Origin: Leptoclinus maculatus | Lineage: Eukaryota; Chordata; Actinopteri; Perciformes; Stichaeidae | DNA length: 64,000 bases | Assembly (NCBI GenBank): GCA_032191485.1 | Contig: JAVDOI010000016.1 | Coordinates: 14,559,736 to 14,623,735 of the forward strand | Reading direction: 5' to 3' | Position numbers and translations under genes: made by a program | Shown: in pieces, positions 1-11,780 of the stretch | Layout of the letters: the number at the start of each line of letters is the position of its first letter | Numbering within the stretch: position 1 is the first letter of the stretch | Notes under the pieces: model-generated | Databases searched by the model: none | The model's input: only the letters and a program-made list of their open reading frames with translations | What the model was told of the DNA's origin: nothing

Positions 1-662
1 GTGTCACTCCCTATTGAATACATTTTACATAGGAGCATGCCTATCATTTATAAATATAGTCTCTGCAACAATCAATCACACACAGAATGCTTCATACAAA
101 TATTAACGAGTATAAACATATAATTGGATATATTCCAGGTCAAGCACATCTTAAAATATACAATTAATTGTGGTCGGTCTATAGTTTAATTTATTTGTAA
201 ATGTTTTGAATTATTTAAAAAATAAAAAATCCGCAAATATGACTTGAGTATGTTGGGGAAATGCCGTAATAAAACAAATGTCACATTCTGATGTTACTAC
301 ATCTCCCATAATGCATTTCCCGTTCCCTGCTACGTTTGTATACAGCGCAGAAGCCCCGCGAATAATGATGACCACACGGATGCCTGTTATTAAAAACAAG
401 TAAACACGATTTCCTTCGCATTGTGGGATGTTTAGACTTTATTGAGCGACGGTAACTTTCATGTCTAAACGCATCTGTTTTGTCTGGTGCTCTTTGTAAC
501 CCCTAACGGGTGTTAAGCAGCAGTTTACGTTACTCTGCCTCGTTACAGTCGGTCGGCAGCACGGACTTGTGTTGCTAAAACAGTTCCATTAAATAACTTA
601 CAGCCTAGACCGAGCTTATACTTGTTACATATATTTAAAGAAGACATTTCAACACCGCAGGC
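1..662 (+). promoter_or_regulatory. tsnax: Region upstream of tsnax and 5' UTR
   Basis: No coding sequence is supported here. The first 400 bases are AT-rich. The stretch at about 480-660 is immediately upstream of the tsnax start codon and must hold the transcription start and 5' UTR. I see no clear TATA box at a fixed distance and cannot place the start site from sequence alone. Confidence 0.4.
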
Positions 663-678
663 ATGAATAGGCGAGAAG
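663..678 (+). CDS. tsnax: tsnax coding exon 1
   Basis: The exon encodes MNRRE plus the first base of a Gly codon and ends at donor AAG|gtaagt. The NRRE motif aligns with the NQRRE sequence just before the first mammalian TSNAX intron, and the phase (1) fits exon 2. An ATG further upstream in a separate exon cannot be excluded. Confidence 0.8.
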
Positions 679-1310
679 GTAAGTCCAGGTTTGAGACTCG
701 ACTAAAGAGTAGCAACGTTTCCAGGTTATTGTTGGTTGTTGTCATCAGCGTGGTAACTCCAGTAAAACGTGTCGTTAATAAAGTAGTTAGCTCACATTAA
801 CATGCAGTGTGCTATGCTAGCTGTAAACACTGACCTGTAGCGACATGACTCGTATATTGCTCCACTCTTTTTACAGCACTGCTAACAGAGTTTCTGTATG
901 TGTTCGTGTTGGTCCTAGAACATAGGGGCTGCAATTATCAATTATTCTCATTGTTGATGAAACAGACCGCTGTTTTCTCGTTTAATTCATTAATGATTTG
1001 GTCTGCAACATGTGTGACTAGAAAACAATGCTGCAAACCCAAAGTTAGTCTCCAAATAGCTGAGTTAGCTAGTCGCTGAATTATCGTAGAAAACTAATGA
1101 ACTCGGCAGATAAAACGTTACATGATTGGGAAGCTGAAACCAATGATTTTTAGGGGGAATTTGTGATTCAAAACTGCATTAAACGATGAAACTATTATCA
1201 AAATTGTTGCAATTATTACTTTTTATCAGCTATTTGCTTAAGTTCAAGAGGTTCTCCAGTATTACACTTGCATTAAGTTTGTGGACTTATGATGGAGAAA
1301 CAGATTAAAA

Positions 1311-1341
<31 letters not shown>

Positions 1342-4300
1342 TAATAAACAATTGTCAAAGTATCCTAATTTTCAGTCCCAAAACTGGGTCAAGCTAAAAA
1401 AAAATACAGATCCTACAATTCCCACAAGGCATCTCTGTACTGGTGTCTTTTGTTCGTCCCACATGCTGTATGCACACTGTATGCACACTTCATATCCACC
1501 GTTTGTTATACAGACCGTTAAATATTTAGTCTCTAAGTCTCCAGCTCAAGTCTAAATACTGCTGTTATCATCCGGGTAAATATGACTAAACTTGTCTCCA
1601 CGTACCAAATCGGTGGAGTGCCTCTTTGATTTGCCAAGGCCAGTTTAGAGAAAGTGACTTTTATTATTGAAGACGAGCTGCAGCTTCACCGGACTCTTTC
1701 TGCCTCGTGTCAGGTGAAGGATGTCCCCGGAGAAACGCTGATGCGGTGCAGGATGCCAACTCATCCTCACCTGTCATTGCTGCTTTCAAAGGTAACTGTC
1801 CACCCAAATGTTTTGCTGTAATTTCATTTGTGTTAAGACATTATCACTCAAACTAACCCTTTTTTTGTTTTTCCTTCCTCCTGTCTTTTAAGTTTTCCAA
1901 CAGGAGCTCGACACCAAACACGACAAACATGAGCGTCTCGTTAAGATCAGTCGAGACGTCACCATCGAAAGCAAGAGGACCATTTTTCTTTTACATAGAG
2001 TGACCAGGTATGTGCTGTCGTAACACCAGTTTGGAACGTGTTATAGGATTTCTCGCTTTATTTCTCGCTAATTTGATGAAGTTTTTTTTTTCCAGTTTCA
2101 AATAACGCAATGTAACTTCTGCTTTAGAGAGAGTTTTAAAGCAGCGTGTATCTTGCAGACCGTGCAGTTCAAATCTTTACTCTGTGTGTTCTCCCGGGGT
2201 TGGAAGTGTACCAAATGCAGATGACATTCTGAAAGAAGCAGACGTGAAGCTGGATGCAGTCAGGCAGAAAATTGGTCAAATTGCCGAAGAACTCAAAGGA
2301 GAGGACATCTTTCAGTTTCACAGAGCTTTCACAGCAGGTGAGTTTCCGTTTACCCTTTTTTTGTTTAAGAAGCCCTGAAATAAAATGTACATGATTGTCA
2401 TTATCTTTATGATATTGCAGTTTTTTCATGATGTGATGTAAAAGACTTAAAAATTAGCAGAAAATACTTTTGGTCCTTTTCAAAAATCTTTGATAAGTTT
2501 ATATCCGGTTAATGAGAAACTTATAAATATTCTAGCATAAATTAGCAGCTAGGATATAGAGCCATGTACAATAAGGCAACAAGCAAACGTTTTTGCCACT
2601 CTAGTGGTGTAGCTGTAGGGATGGTTGTGTGTGTCCACTTTAGTCCAGACTGAAATATCTCAACAACATTTTGCACAAACATTCATGTCCCCCTCAGGTT
2701 GCATTGCTGCTGAACACCAGCATGTTCAGCTCAAAGGACTGCCGACATTACAGCCTCACAGAGCCACATGGCCTCCAATACCCATAATACCATACTATTT
2801 AGTATGGCAGAAATACATTTGGTATGTCCCAATATATATAGTATGTCAAATGCAGAAAATACCAGAATGTCCTGTTTCATCCGGTGGCATTTTGCAGTAT
2901 GCGAGCCAGCATGCTTTTCTGGCTATTCTGACCCACAATCCTGTGCGCAGCAATATATGAGCAAGAGGGTCAAAGGTCAAGGTGCCATGTTATGAAGTAG
3001 TATGTCCAAATCGACAGTTAGTACTTCGCAAGGGCAGCTGCAGTACGTACTAAAAGAAAAAAGTATGCGACTTGGAACGCAGTGTCAGGTATTGCACCAT
3101 ATATATAATTTCTTTCAATATATTGCATACAAATATATCTTTCATTTCATAAATCTGCCTTTCAGTTTTATACAGTAATTCTGATCTTATTCACCTTCAG
3201 TGCAAAGAGTCCTAGTTGTCCTGCATTCTAATCTCCCATTAGCACATCATTTTACGACAATGACTTGATCACATTGATCATTTATCACATGCTGTTCAAT
3301 CCTAGCTCTAATGCTAAATGAGGCCACCTTGTGTAGCTGAGTAATGCATAAAGTCTGGCATTAATTTCTTCAAATGTAATAATGAATTCCTTATTTGAGA
3401 AACGAGCTCCACTAAAGGGCCGTAGTCCAAAACGTAATTAGGATCTCTGCTGGACTGGAATCCCCTGAGTCGTCCTCTTTGTGCTTTCGGTTTGTTGCAA
3501 AGTCACTGACGGTGTGAGAGCGTGACCTTGATGCGCCCTGATACAACTCTGATCAACTTGTTTTCCCGCTAGCATCAATGTCAGTTTTTGTCAGCGTAGC
3601 CAAAGTGTCTGCGGCGTTCGGAGAAAAGCATTACAGGGAGCGAGGGTGAGCCGTTATCTAGCAGCTGGGGAAGTCATTTTTAGATTGCGGTCACTCAGGA
3701 ATCACCACTGCAACATCCGCGACGTGACCAGTGGCAGTTCCCACCAATTAGACACTTCACCCCCCCCCCATTTTTATCGTTTTTATTAGATTGAGACTGG
3801 GCTCGCTGCTCGGCCTCTCCAGATAATCTTGGCTGGACCAGAAGTCTCCAGGCCTGTGTAATGGGTCTGCTTTTTTTTGTTGTTGATATATATAAAGACC
3901 ATCAACGACGTTGTGGGCTAAATCTGAACTAATTGCCACTGATAACAGGGCAGCGCGGCTCCGTGATAAGCTCTTCAGCTTGACCCAGCTAGCAGCTTTG
4001 AGACGGTGCAAACACAAATGGACCGGCAGGGCTTTTTTCTTTCCAGAGTTCACCTGCAGCTCAGTGAACCACTCGGTGGTCAAACATTGAGCTCAATTAA
4101 TCTGTAAATGATCTGTGGCCATGCATAAGTGTTTGTAAAATCTCTAACTGTTAAAACTACTGATCCAGTCAGGCCTCAACTTTTCCAACAGCTGTGCCAG
4201 TAAAATCTCTTTTCCTTGAGTCATTGTTTAGACATCAACCGTTATCTTTTTTTGTTTCGCAGTCTAATGACCAAAGGTAACTTCTGCTTCAGACTAAATA

Positions 4301-6387
4301 ACACAAACAGCTCCTGGCAGGAAACTCAGGAACTAACTGCCTGCCTCAAAGCCTGTGTCACCTTTTCATGTCATTTCCTGTCCCTCTTAGATTCACTCTC
4401 AGCCCACTGGCAATGTTTGTTTATTGTTGATAAAGGTTATGGAAAATGTGTCAAATGACTACTAGTACGTTCTACATGAGAATAGGATATGGTCCCTCTT
4501 GTAAGCAGTTCATTTAAAGCCCATGACTATGTAAATATTAACTAAGTATTTCTCCATAACAGTAAATATGAATGGCTTAATAAGCAAAAAAAACAAAACC
4601 CAGATCATCTCAATTTAAAAAGTTGATTAATAACTTCATTCGTAATGAAGTGCTGCCCAATTAGCATATAAAACTGGCACCAGAGAATGTAAACATGTGC
4701 ATAGATATATGATATATGTGAAATAATAATACAACGTACCTCACTCTACTTACCATCGGGTGCACTGCAGTGTTCCCTGAGCCACGAATAGCACGGAGAT
4801 GCTGCGGATGTAAAACGCAGTCGGTTCACAGACGGTTGGTAGGAATGTAAACGCGTGTGTCCACACAGTGTTGATTTACAATGACAGACATCTCTCTTTG
4901 GAAACAACCAAACCTTTCAGAGTTTGGCAGACAATGTGTCTAAGCGGGACTCCATCGCTCAGAGTAAAGACCCTGATTGAGATCATATTTTTGGGGGGGT
5001 CCTTTAAAAAATTCATCATGACTAAGCTCTTAAGTCAAGTCAGGACGAATGAGGCGGAGATGAACCACATTCTCTTCTCGCCTCTGTAGCACGCTGCGGT
5101 TCACTACGCTGAGATAGGAGGCTCCACCTTTTGAAGTTCAATTGCCGTCCTGAAAGTAAACTTCAGACACAAAGTCTTCCCGTCCTGTGATTATTTGATA
5201 GTTGTTTACACGGCGCTAGAAAACAAATGAGAGGTCATCGCAGCTCGCTACACACAAAAAAATGACCACAATCAAAACGACAGCGACAGGAAACGGGTTT
5301 TATTTGAGTCATTATCTACATCTAGGATCTACACTGTGCAGATAGCATGGCGTGTTTATACACACTCTACGTGCTGTGCTCTTCTGATACACAGTTGACC
5401 TCCTTTTAGTTAGTAATGGTGATTATTAGTAAATCTCAAACACATGGAGGAAATACCCTGAACGCATTTAGGTTGATCAGCTGGAGCAGTGAAATATCTG
5501 GATGTATTCCGTTGGCGGTCCATTTCAACGTGATTTCGTGCATTTAGGAATCCAGGAGTATGTGGAGGCCGTGTCTTTCCTGCACTACATCCGCCATCGC
5601 AGCCTCATCAGCCTGGAGGAGATCAACGCCAGACTGGTGTTCATGGGAACAGAGAAGGTAGATGACAAGGTACATTTAAAGAAGCTGCATGCACTTGCGT
5701 TTGTTTTGTCATCTCATGTAGAGTAGCAAAACCATCTCAGTATTGGCTGCAGTACGAAGGTATGGCACACAAAGGCAACATTGGGTGTTACCTTGTATCA
5801 CAATTATGTGTCAATATGTCACTTTATCCACTCAGCCGGCTATTTTTCGAAGACGGTGGGTGCCCGTTGATGCAGGCAAAATTGCTTGAACCTCAATATT
5901 TTGGAGTCAAAGCAATTTGTAGGCACAATCTGTCTAAAAGCAATCATCCCTAAAAGTGTTTATAATCTCTGTCTCTTTCTATTCTTTCTCGTCGTGTTTT
6001 CCATCTCAGGGCTCAGCCGAAGCGCCGCAGACGGGCGGTCCGGTCCTGACCTTCCAGGTGACGCCCTCCGACTACCTGCTCGGCGTGGCCGACCTGACCG
6101 GAGAGCTGATGCGCATGTGCATCAGCAGCGTGGGCAACGGCGACATCGACACGCCCTTCCAGCTGAGCCAGTTCCTGCGGCAGATCCACGACGGCTTCTC
6201 CTACATCGGCAACACGGGCCCGTACGAGGTGTCCAAGAAGCTGCACACGCTGCGACAGAGCCTGGGCAAAGTGGAGGACGCCTGCTACGCCCTGCGCGTC
6301 CGCGGCTCGGAGATCCCCAAACACATGTTGGCCGACGTGTTCTCCAGCAGGACCGCACACCTCGACCCCGAGGAAGGCGTGGTTTAA
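663..6387 (+). CDS. tsnax: tsnax gene: translin-associated factor X (TRAX), six coding exons
   Basis: TRAX is the partner of translin in C3PO, a Mg-dependent endoribonuclease that removes the RISC passenger strand and also processes tRNA fragments. It also binds DISC1. Coding exons: 663-678, 1714-1791, 1893-2007, 2207-2337, 5548-5669 and 6010-6387. All junctions have GT/AG ends and compatible phases, and the joined frame is 279 codons plus TAA (human protein about 290). The translin-fold signatures are intact: an NSSSPV segment near residue 20, [17 protein letters not shown] in exon 3, [12 protein letters not shown] in exon 5 and [16 protein letters not shown] in exon 6. The acidic residues proposed as the catalytic set in TRAX are present as E117, E120, D182 and E186 by my count. 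The N-terminus is shorter than in mammals and lacks most of the basic leader. The order tsnax then disc1 matches other vertebrates. The product is near certain; the exact N-terminus less so. Confidence 0.96.
1714..1791 (+). CDS. tsnax: tsnax coding exon 2
   Basis: The acceptor is cctcgtgtcag and the donor AAG|gtaact. The exon ends in [13 protein letters not shown], which aligns with the conserved NSSSPVMLAFK of TRAX. It enters and leaves in phase 1. Confidence 0.88.
1893..2007 (+). CDS. tsnax: tsnax coding exon 3
   Basis: The acceptor is ctgtcttttaag and the donor CAG|gtatgt. The exon encodes [17 protein letters not shown] and then the highly conserved [17 protein letters not shown] helix of the translin fold. 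It is too small and start-less to appear as a long open frame, but the match to TRAX is unambiguous. Confidence 0.93.
2207..2337 (+). CDS. tsnax: tsnax coding exon 4
   Basis: The exon encodes [18 protein letters not shown], then [15 protein letters not shown] and FHRAFTAG. The acceptor (ggttggaag, ending at 2206) has a weak pyrimidine tract. I chose it because it restores the conserved S-x-P-D-x-x-DIL junction in phase. The donor is GCAG|gtgagt. Confidence 0.88.
2338..5547 (+). other. tsnax: tsnax intron 4, with repeat-like stretch
   Basis: This 3.2 kb intron has no supported coding sequence. At about 2750-3090 it contains a repeat-like stretch rich in catactatttagtatg and agtatgtc motifs that ends in a cgacttggaacgcag sequence, reminiscent of short non-autonomous DNA transposons of fish. 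A C-run lies at about 3762-3770. The rest shows nothing I can name. Confidence 0.5.
5548..5669 (+). CDS. tsnax: tsnax coding exon 5
   Basis: The exon encodes [20 protein letters not shown] and the following [11 protein letters not shown] segment, including the E-x-x-E pair assigned to the TRAX active site. The acceptor is gcatttag. Two in-frame donors lie 12 nt apart: after GAGAAG at 5657 and after GACAAG at 5669. I use the longer form, and either gives the same phase. Confidence 0.93.
5670..6009 (+). other. tsnax: tsnax intron 5
   Basis: A 340-base intron with a pyrimidine-rich end (about 5965-6005) before the acceptor. Open frames running through it are chance extensions of exon 6. Confidence 0.7.
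6010..6387 (+). CDS. tsnax: tsnax coding exon 6 (terminal)
   Basis: The exon begins at acceptor ccatctcag and encodes [63 protein letters not shown] and an EEGVV end before TAA. This block is strikingly GC-rich against its surroundings, which is usual for a terminal coding exon here. D182 and E186 of the proposed catalytic set lie in it. Confidence 0.97.
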   Translation, partial: GSAEAPQTGGPVLTFQVTPSDYLLGVADLTGELMRMCISSVGNGDIDTPFQLSQFLRQIHDGFSYIGNTGPYEVSKKLHTLRQSLGKVEDACYALRVRGSEIPKHMLADVFSSRTAHLDPEEGVV

Positions 6388-6534
6388 GTCCCGCGCAGCC
6401 TCTGCAACGTTGTTCACGATCTCTGTGGCATCATTGTCCGCTTTCGTTGTGCTCCAGTTTGATGTTTGTATGTATTTTTAATGAGGTTTGATTACGGTTC
6501 GTGACATGCTTGTTAATTTTGTTTTTATTGTTTG

Positions 6535-6540
6535 AATAAA
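6535..6540 (+). terminator. tsnax: tsnax polyadenylation signal AATAAA
   Basis: A canonical AATAAA lies 148 bases after the stop codon. A second one, in the context gaataaaagttctg, lies at about 6598. Either gives a short 3' UTR. Confidence 0.6.
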
Positions 6541-6602
6541 AACAGTGTTACAATAGACAATTGATAAGGATCTGATGACTTCAGTTGTTTTTGCATGAAT
6601 AA

Positions 6603-7728
6603 AAGTTCTGTGCCAAATATGCCATGCTCTCCCAGTCTTTAAGCTGCTTTGATCATGTGTGTTTATTTTATTTTGCTCTCTGCCCTCCCCTCTCTCTATC
6701 ACACACAGATAATCTAAGGTAGAACCATTGGCTGCTTGCACACACTGCATACTGTGTGGATGAGGATCATGTGACCTTTGTACGTTGTACGTGCCTGTTC
6801 TCTGGCACTCACACACACACGACCCATTACTTCCTTATTCTACCCTCTCTTAACAGTCCTCACCACTGCAATGACATAAATTCATAATACGGTTTCGAGC
6901 ACGCTGAGAAATATTCCTGGCAGAGAACCGATACGCTCCTGCTGTTTCCTCATCTGTTTATCTGATGGTGGTAATTATTACCATCCAGATAGACCATGCT
7001 GCTGTGTTCATAGATGGCCTCAGAGTAATGCCTGCATAGTCTATGATGAGTCATGATTTAACTTAAGAGAAAGTGTAACTTGTAAGTCTACTGCAACATG
7101 ACCTCTATGTAGGTTTTCCTGTTTCTATTCTGAAGCAGCTGTTGTGCTTCACGGCCTGCAATCGCTCATCTCTCATAACGTGGAGCTTTAAGATGAAACA
7201 TATGTCTCTGATTAATTCAGTTTCATGTATAATGTTAGGCATTTGGTATTCAACCACAAAGAAGATCATCTGTCATTTCACTGCTCTTGGTGTTCTTTCT
7301 ATAGGCAGTGAGAGAAAGGGTTTTAATTTAATTAAACTCTGCCACCTTGTGGTTAATATGAGTACTACAAATGGATAACTTGAATCTTTAGCATAAAACT
7401 GAAAAACATTTTGTAGAAATAAAATCTAATTTAATTAAAATACTACGAATTAAAATGATACACTATTGTTGACATCTTTTAGTTTTTATGTCTTTTATGT
7501 ATGATTAATTTGAATTTGATTAAGGTAGTCTGAGAGACAGAAAGACTGGTTGGTTTGTAACTTTTGTTAGGTGTGTAAATCAACGAGGCAGTCCAATCAA
7601 GGAACACAAATTTGATGGTATATATTTAATGTATATTTAAACATTATTCAAATGAGTCTTATAAAGGCTCTGTGCACATGCTTACTACCCAGTTTGTGTT
7701 TATTTCAAATGTAAAAGAAACATTTTAT
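6603..7728. other. Intergenic stretch after tsnax
   Basis: AT-rich and non-coding as far as can be seen. No element boundaries were recognised. Confidence 0.4.
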
Positions 7729-8456
7729 GTGTTTTCTAGTCTGCATACTTACTTTGTAGAATATCCTTAACTTTGTCCCTTTTCCAGTGTGGAGACACTA
7801 CATCCTCCAAACCTGCTTTGAATTAGTATTAGTGTGTAGTACAGATCTGGGACACAGCTACAGGCAGTAACGCCTCCTCACGTCACTGCACTTATTTGTA
7901 AATGACCTGGCAGACGGTCTTGGAAACTGATTTGTAAGTGTGGACCCAGTAATTTACTAACGAGGCATCGGTGATAACAAAGACACTAGTTAATCACAAG
8001 ATAGACAATTTACTTTTGAGTTTGAAATGAATTCAGCTACTTTATTGTTTTTGTACAAGCAATTGTGACCTTGAGAGTAATACCAGTGGAATATAATTGC
8101 TTTGCATCGCCTCTGACATCACCCATGGGAACATGCACAATTACCTGCGGTCTCTCACTCATTATTGCTTAAATAACCGCACCAGCGCATACATACGAGT
8201 CGGAATATTGAATTTCTAAACAATCTGTTCATGCTCCCGCAGTCTGCTTTGTTTACCTTTGTCGTAATAACATAAGCACTAATGTGCATCAGGAATAAAC
8301 ACGCCAATACATTCTATTCGACAAATTGGCATGTTGTTGAAATCTCATTTCAGATGTTTTCTTGTTTGTTAACAGCAGATGTAGCAGAGAAAGTCATTTG
8401 TATCGTGTTGATCACCTCCGGGAGCAAAATAGCATCTTTATAATAGTAGTTTAAAA
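7729..8456. repeat. 728-bp duplicated block, copy A
   Basis: This block recurs at 51126-51853 with a constant offset of 43,397 bases, which means no insertions or deletions. I found no mismatch on reading both copies. Similarity stops abruptly at both ends (a run of A differing in length on the right). There are no inverted or long terminal repeats and no obvious target duplication, so it does not look like a classical transposon. Confidence 0.9.
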
Positions 8457-9205
8457 AGATCCCGTGGCACACCAACAACCAACCAAAACCAAAAAATGAC
8501 ACCTTTTAGTTTACTCACGATCAGTTGTGGGAAAGTGGCAGAAATATGACTTTATAACAGTAATATATTATGTTAATTTTTTAGAATATTTGTTTATTTA
8601 TTTAATTTAGCTCTTAAATTGATCGCTGGAGCAAGCACGTTTGAAAATGCACAACTTTTACTTTGAAGGCGACTTCCTTTCCTCAATTTTCATTATTAAA
8701 GTTGGCTAATGGAACAAGCTGTTGTTTTGGTGCGCTGACTTGAATTGCACGTGTTCATTCAATGCGACAATAACACAGACAAAGCGTTAAATGAAGTATA
8801 CTTCGTGCACGGACAACTATACTATAACTTATTTTTTACTTTATTCGAGATACTATAAGATTACTTTTTTTCGTCCAACAATAAAAAAAATGTCTTGACT
8901 TCTCTCATTTCAAGTAAAATAATGGCTCCATCTAAAAATAAAATACACAAAAAAGAACTTTTAAAAAACTTATCTTAAAAGAAAGTGCTTGATTTTAGAA
9001 AGATGAGCCTTGTGGCTGAGGCTGCTGACAGGTATTTGCTTGATTTTTTTCACATAACTCTTCTTTTTGTTTCCCCTGAAGTAAAGTTCCAGCTACTGCA
9101 CTCATGCCCTCCTCGACAACCTCTCCATCAGTGAATGGATTTTTATGTTGACCCAAAATCCAAGCAACTTTCAGGGAACATTCGTAAGCACGTTGTTGGG
9201 CAGTG

Positions 9206-9254
9206 AACCCGTTACGCGAGGAACCCGTTACGAGCGGAACCCGTTACGAGTCGT
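9206..9254. repeat. Short tandem repeat, about 3 units of GAACCCGTTACG
   Basis: GAACCCGTTACG occurs three times in a row with 4-5-base spacers. It is visible directly, and its role is unknown. Confidence 0.75.
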
Positions 9255-9549
9255 ACACACACACACGCCAAGGCAGGGGCCACTGTGTGTGTGTGGGAGT
9301 CGTCCTGTTCTCCAGGAGAGGGAAGACGTCGTCCTGGCCTCCACCTATTTTTGTTACACTATATCCAACGGATTTACCCGTTTTCACAACACTACTAGTT
9401 ATAAAATTAAGCTAAACCACCTGTGAGTCAGAGCTTCTTTGTACGGAGAGCGCGTGAATGCCTCGCCCGGGGATTCAAACCTTTTGCTCTATACACGCAA
9501 CACTATTGCAATAAGCACACACTTTAATACTCACTCGTTTAATGCATAT

Positions 9550-9735
9550 ATTGTTAGCATATTTCTACACATGCATACTATGACTTTTTTATGAATTATT
9601 TCAACGTACTATACTATGATTTTTACAACTCTTTTTTGACATACTACACTACTATATTATGACTTTTTCATGACATTTTTTGACAAAGTATACTTTGGTA
9701 TGACTTTTTTTTACATATACCCTGACTTTATAATC
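9550..9735. repeat. Degenerate tandem repeat (ATGACTTTTT / ACATACTA units)
   Basis: Units such as atgactttttt alternate with acatactacacta and related forms. This type of array is common in percomorph genomes, from memory. The boundaries are approximate. Confidence 0.5.
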
Positions 9736-10644
9736 TGCAGAGTGATCAACAGTGGAGTTTCTCACTATGAGATGTTTGAGGGCCCCCTACATACGCTATT
9801 AAAAAAAGGAATCCTTTGAATAGAAAAGTACCTCGGCCAAATGTGGAGCAGTAAATAAAGGGGTGAAGAGGGCAGCAATTGACACCCTTCCTGTGAAACA
9901 GCTTCTGGCAAACTCATAACATTCATTTTATGCATAGGTGTTAGGGTTCTTAAGTGTTTCACAGCAACATTGTATGTCTGTGAATTAGCAGCTACACAAA
10001 ACATTGCCACACCTGGCTTGTGTTTAGGGGATTCCCTTAACACAGCGGTTCCCAAACTGTTTAGGCCACGCACCCCCTTCTACATCCCGACCGGGTTCAC
10101 GCACCCCCAATCCCCCCACACCTTAAAAAAAAACTTTGTCTTTGCAGTAAGTACATTGAACACTGCTCATACTCACATAACACAGAAGCACTCTGAAGAA
10201 TGAAAAATATGTTGCTGGGAGAGCGAAAACTGACATATTTGTTTGACAACATTGACTTTTCATTGCAAATGCTGATATGTTGGGAAGTTCGTCCCTAAAA
10301 ACGTTCATATTGAAGGCAGTGATGTACTGATGTAATGTACCGGTAAGTTAGAGCTGAAGCCGATTACTAAGTTGATCGACAGACAAAAAATGTCCAACAA
10401 TTCTGAGACATTTTTCAAGTGTTCTCAAGTGTGAAGGTTTGCTTTTCTTTGTTTTCCACGATAGTAAACTGAATATCTTGTTTTGGATTTTAAATTTGAA
10501 TTTGTCAACTTGTATATTGGGAAATATCAACAATCAACAGTTTTGCAAAAAATTTGGTGTGAACTACCTTCTACTTTTTTATGATAAATACCAGTGGCGG
10601 CTGGTCCATAGAGGGCGCTAGGGCGCCGCCCCCCCTAGAGCTAC

Positions 10645-10712
10645 AAAAAATAAAAATAAAAATAAAAATAAAAATAAAAATAAAAATAAAAATATAAATA
10701 AAAATAAAATTT
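10645..10712. repeat. (AAATA)n array inside the hAT element
   Basis: About 12 copies of a five-base unit, slightly degenerate at the right end. Confidence 0.85.
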
Positions 10713-11295
10713 AAAATAAAAATAAACTATACAAATTGTCAATATTTGTGTTTTTGAAACATGGAATCACCCAGTAATATGTGTAAAATATGATATCTGC
10801 GGTAAATATATGCTTTTCCTGCTTGTCCTCTCTGCCTGTCTGCTCTTCCTCTCTGTGTGTGCACGTCTCAGCTGCTGGGGCGCTGGAAAAACTGCCCCAA
10901 AGAGGCGGGTCTATAAAGCAGTTTAGCCAATGCTGAGTAAAGATATAAATGAGTGACATACAATTCAGCCAATCAGCGTCCTCAAATAGATTCAGCTTGG
11001 GGCAGTTTTTTTCCTGCCCCAAGCTGCGCGTTCTCGTCAGGAGAAGTCTCTACAGGAGAGCGCCAGTGTGAGCACTACTCCTCCAAGACCCGTTTGAGAG
11101 GAGAACTGAGAGGAGAAACTACTGAAAGAGCTGATCCCAGATCAGCCTGACCTCACAATCAGACAGCAGACTAGCAGGAAAGAGAAGCAGTACATGAAGC
11201 TTCTCTACTAGCTGTACACCAGACAGGTTTGACTAGCTGGATGACGTCATAATAATAACTTATTTATCTTTTTAAAACAACGGGGACAGAATATG

Positions 11296-11430
11296 ACATA
11301 TATATTATTATATTATACAGAATATTATATGAGATATATATTATTATATTATACAGAATATTATATGATATATATATATATATTATTATATTATACAGAA
11401 TATTATTATATGTTATATATATTATATTAT
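11296..11430. repeat. AT-rich tandem repeat (about 40-bp unit) inside the hAT element
   Basis: The motif tattattatattatacagaa recurs three times and a fourth copy is degenerate. It is internal to the hAT element and not coding. Confidence 0.75.
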
Positions 11431-11780
11431 ACTGAACTCCCTGTGAGGGTGACTAAAATAAGATGTCCTGACGTGTTTGTGAAAGTGTTATTTACTGCTT
11501 TTTTTCGTGTTGGAATAAATGTTAAATATTTAACTGCAAAGTAGTAATGCGCGTTTGATACCTTAATTTGTTTGCATTAAATCATTCTGGGATGTTTGCT
11601 GAAATTGATTGGATGTGGCACAGCCCTACCAAGAACATTTTCCACCAGCCGCCACTGATAAATACTATGTAACTTCAGGTCAGCTTCCCTTCCTTACAAG
11701 AGTGCTGCTATAAACTGAGAAACAAAAACAGAAAAATAGTGGAAGCAGTGCCGACTTCTTAACCACCTTTACTCTTAAAG

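Larger units (their letters stand above)
8457..10583. other. Intergenic stretch with minor repeats
   Basis: No gene was found. It contains three short tandem GAACCCGTTACG units at about 9206-9254 and a degenerate tandem array of tatgacttttt / acatactac units at about 9550-9730. At about 10041 it has a sequence caGCGGTTCCCAAACTgtt that resembles one end of a Charlie-like hAT element, with no matching opposite end seen nearby. Confidence 0.45.
10592..11657. mobile_element. Non-autonomous hAT-superfamily DNA transposon, complete ends
   Basis: The element begins CAGTGGCGGCTGGT and ends with the exact reverse complement ACCAGCCGCCACTG, giving 14-bp perfect terminal inverted repeats. It is flanked on both sides by ATAAATAC (10584-10591 and 11658-11665), an 8-bp target duplication diagnostic of hAT elements. 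The 1,066 bp between the outer ends carry no transposase. They hold an (AAATA)n array at about 10645-10712, a GC-rich middle with inverted tggggcagtttttt / aaactgcccca pieces, and an ATATTATTATATTATACAGA array at about 11296-11420. It must have been moved by a transposase supplied from elsewhere. Confidence 0.9.

Noticed and set aside
6013..6491. Antisense and shifted long frames over tsnax exon 6
   Set aside because: They are shadows of the GC-rich true exon. Only the 6010-6387 frame matches TRAX.
9145..9426. Plus-strand frames through the GAACCCGTTACG repeats
   Set aside because: They have repeat-derived residues and no recognisable domain or splice signals.
10041..10100. Charlie-like hAT end (GCGGTTCCCAAACT)
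   Set aside because: No matching inverted end or target duplication was found nearby. It was kept only as a remark in the intergenic entry.
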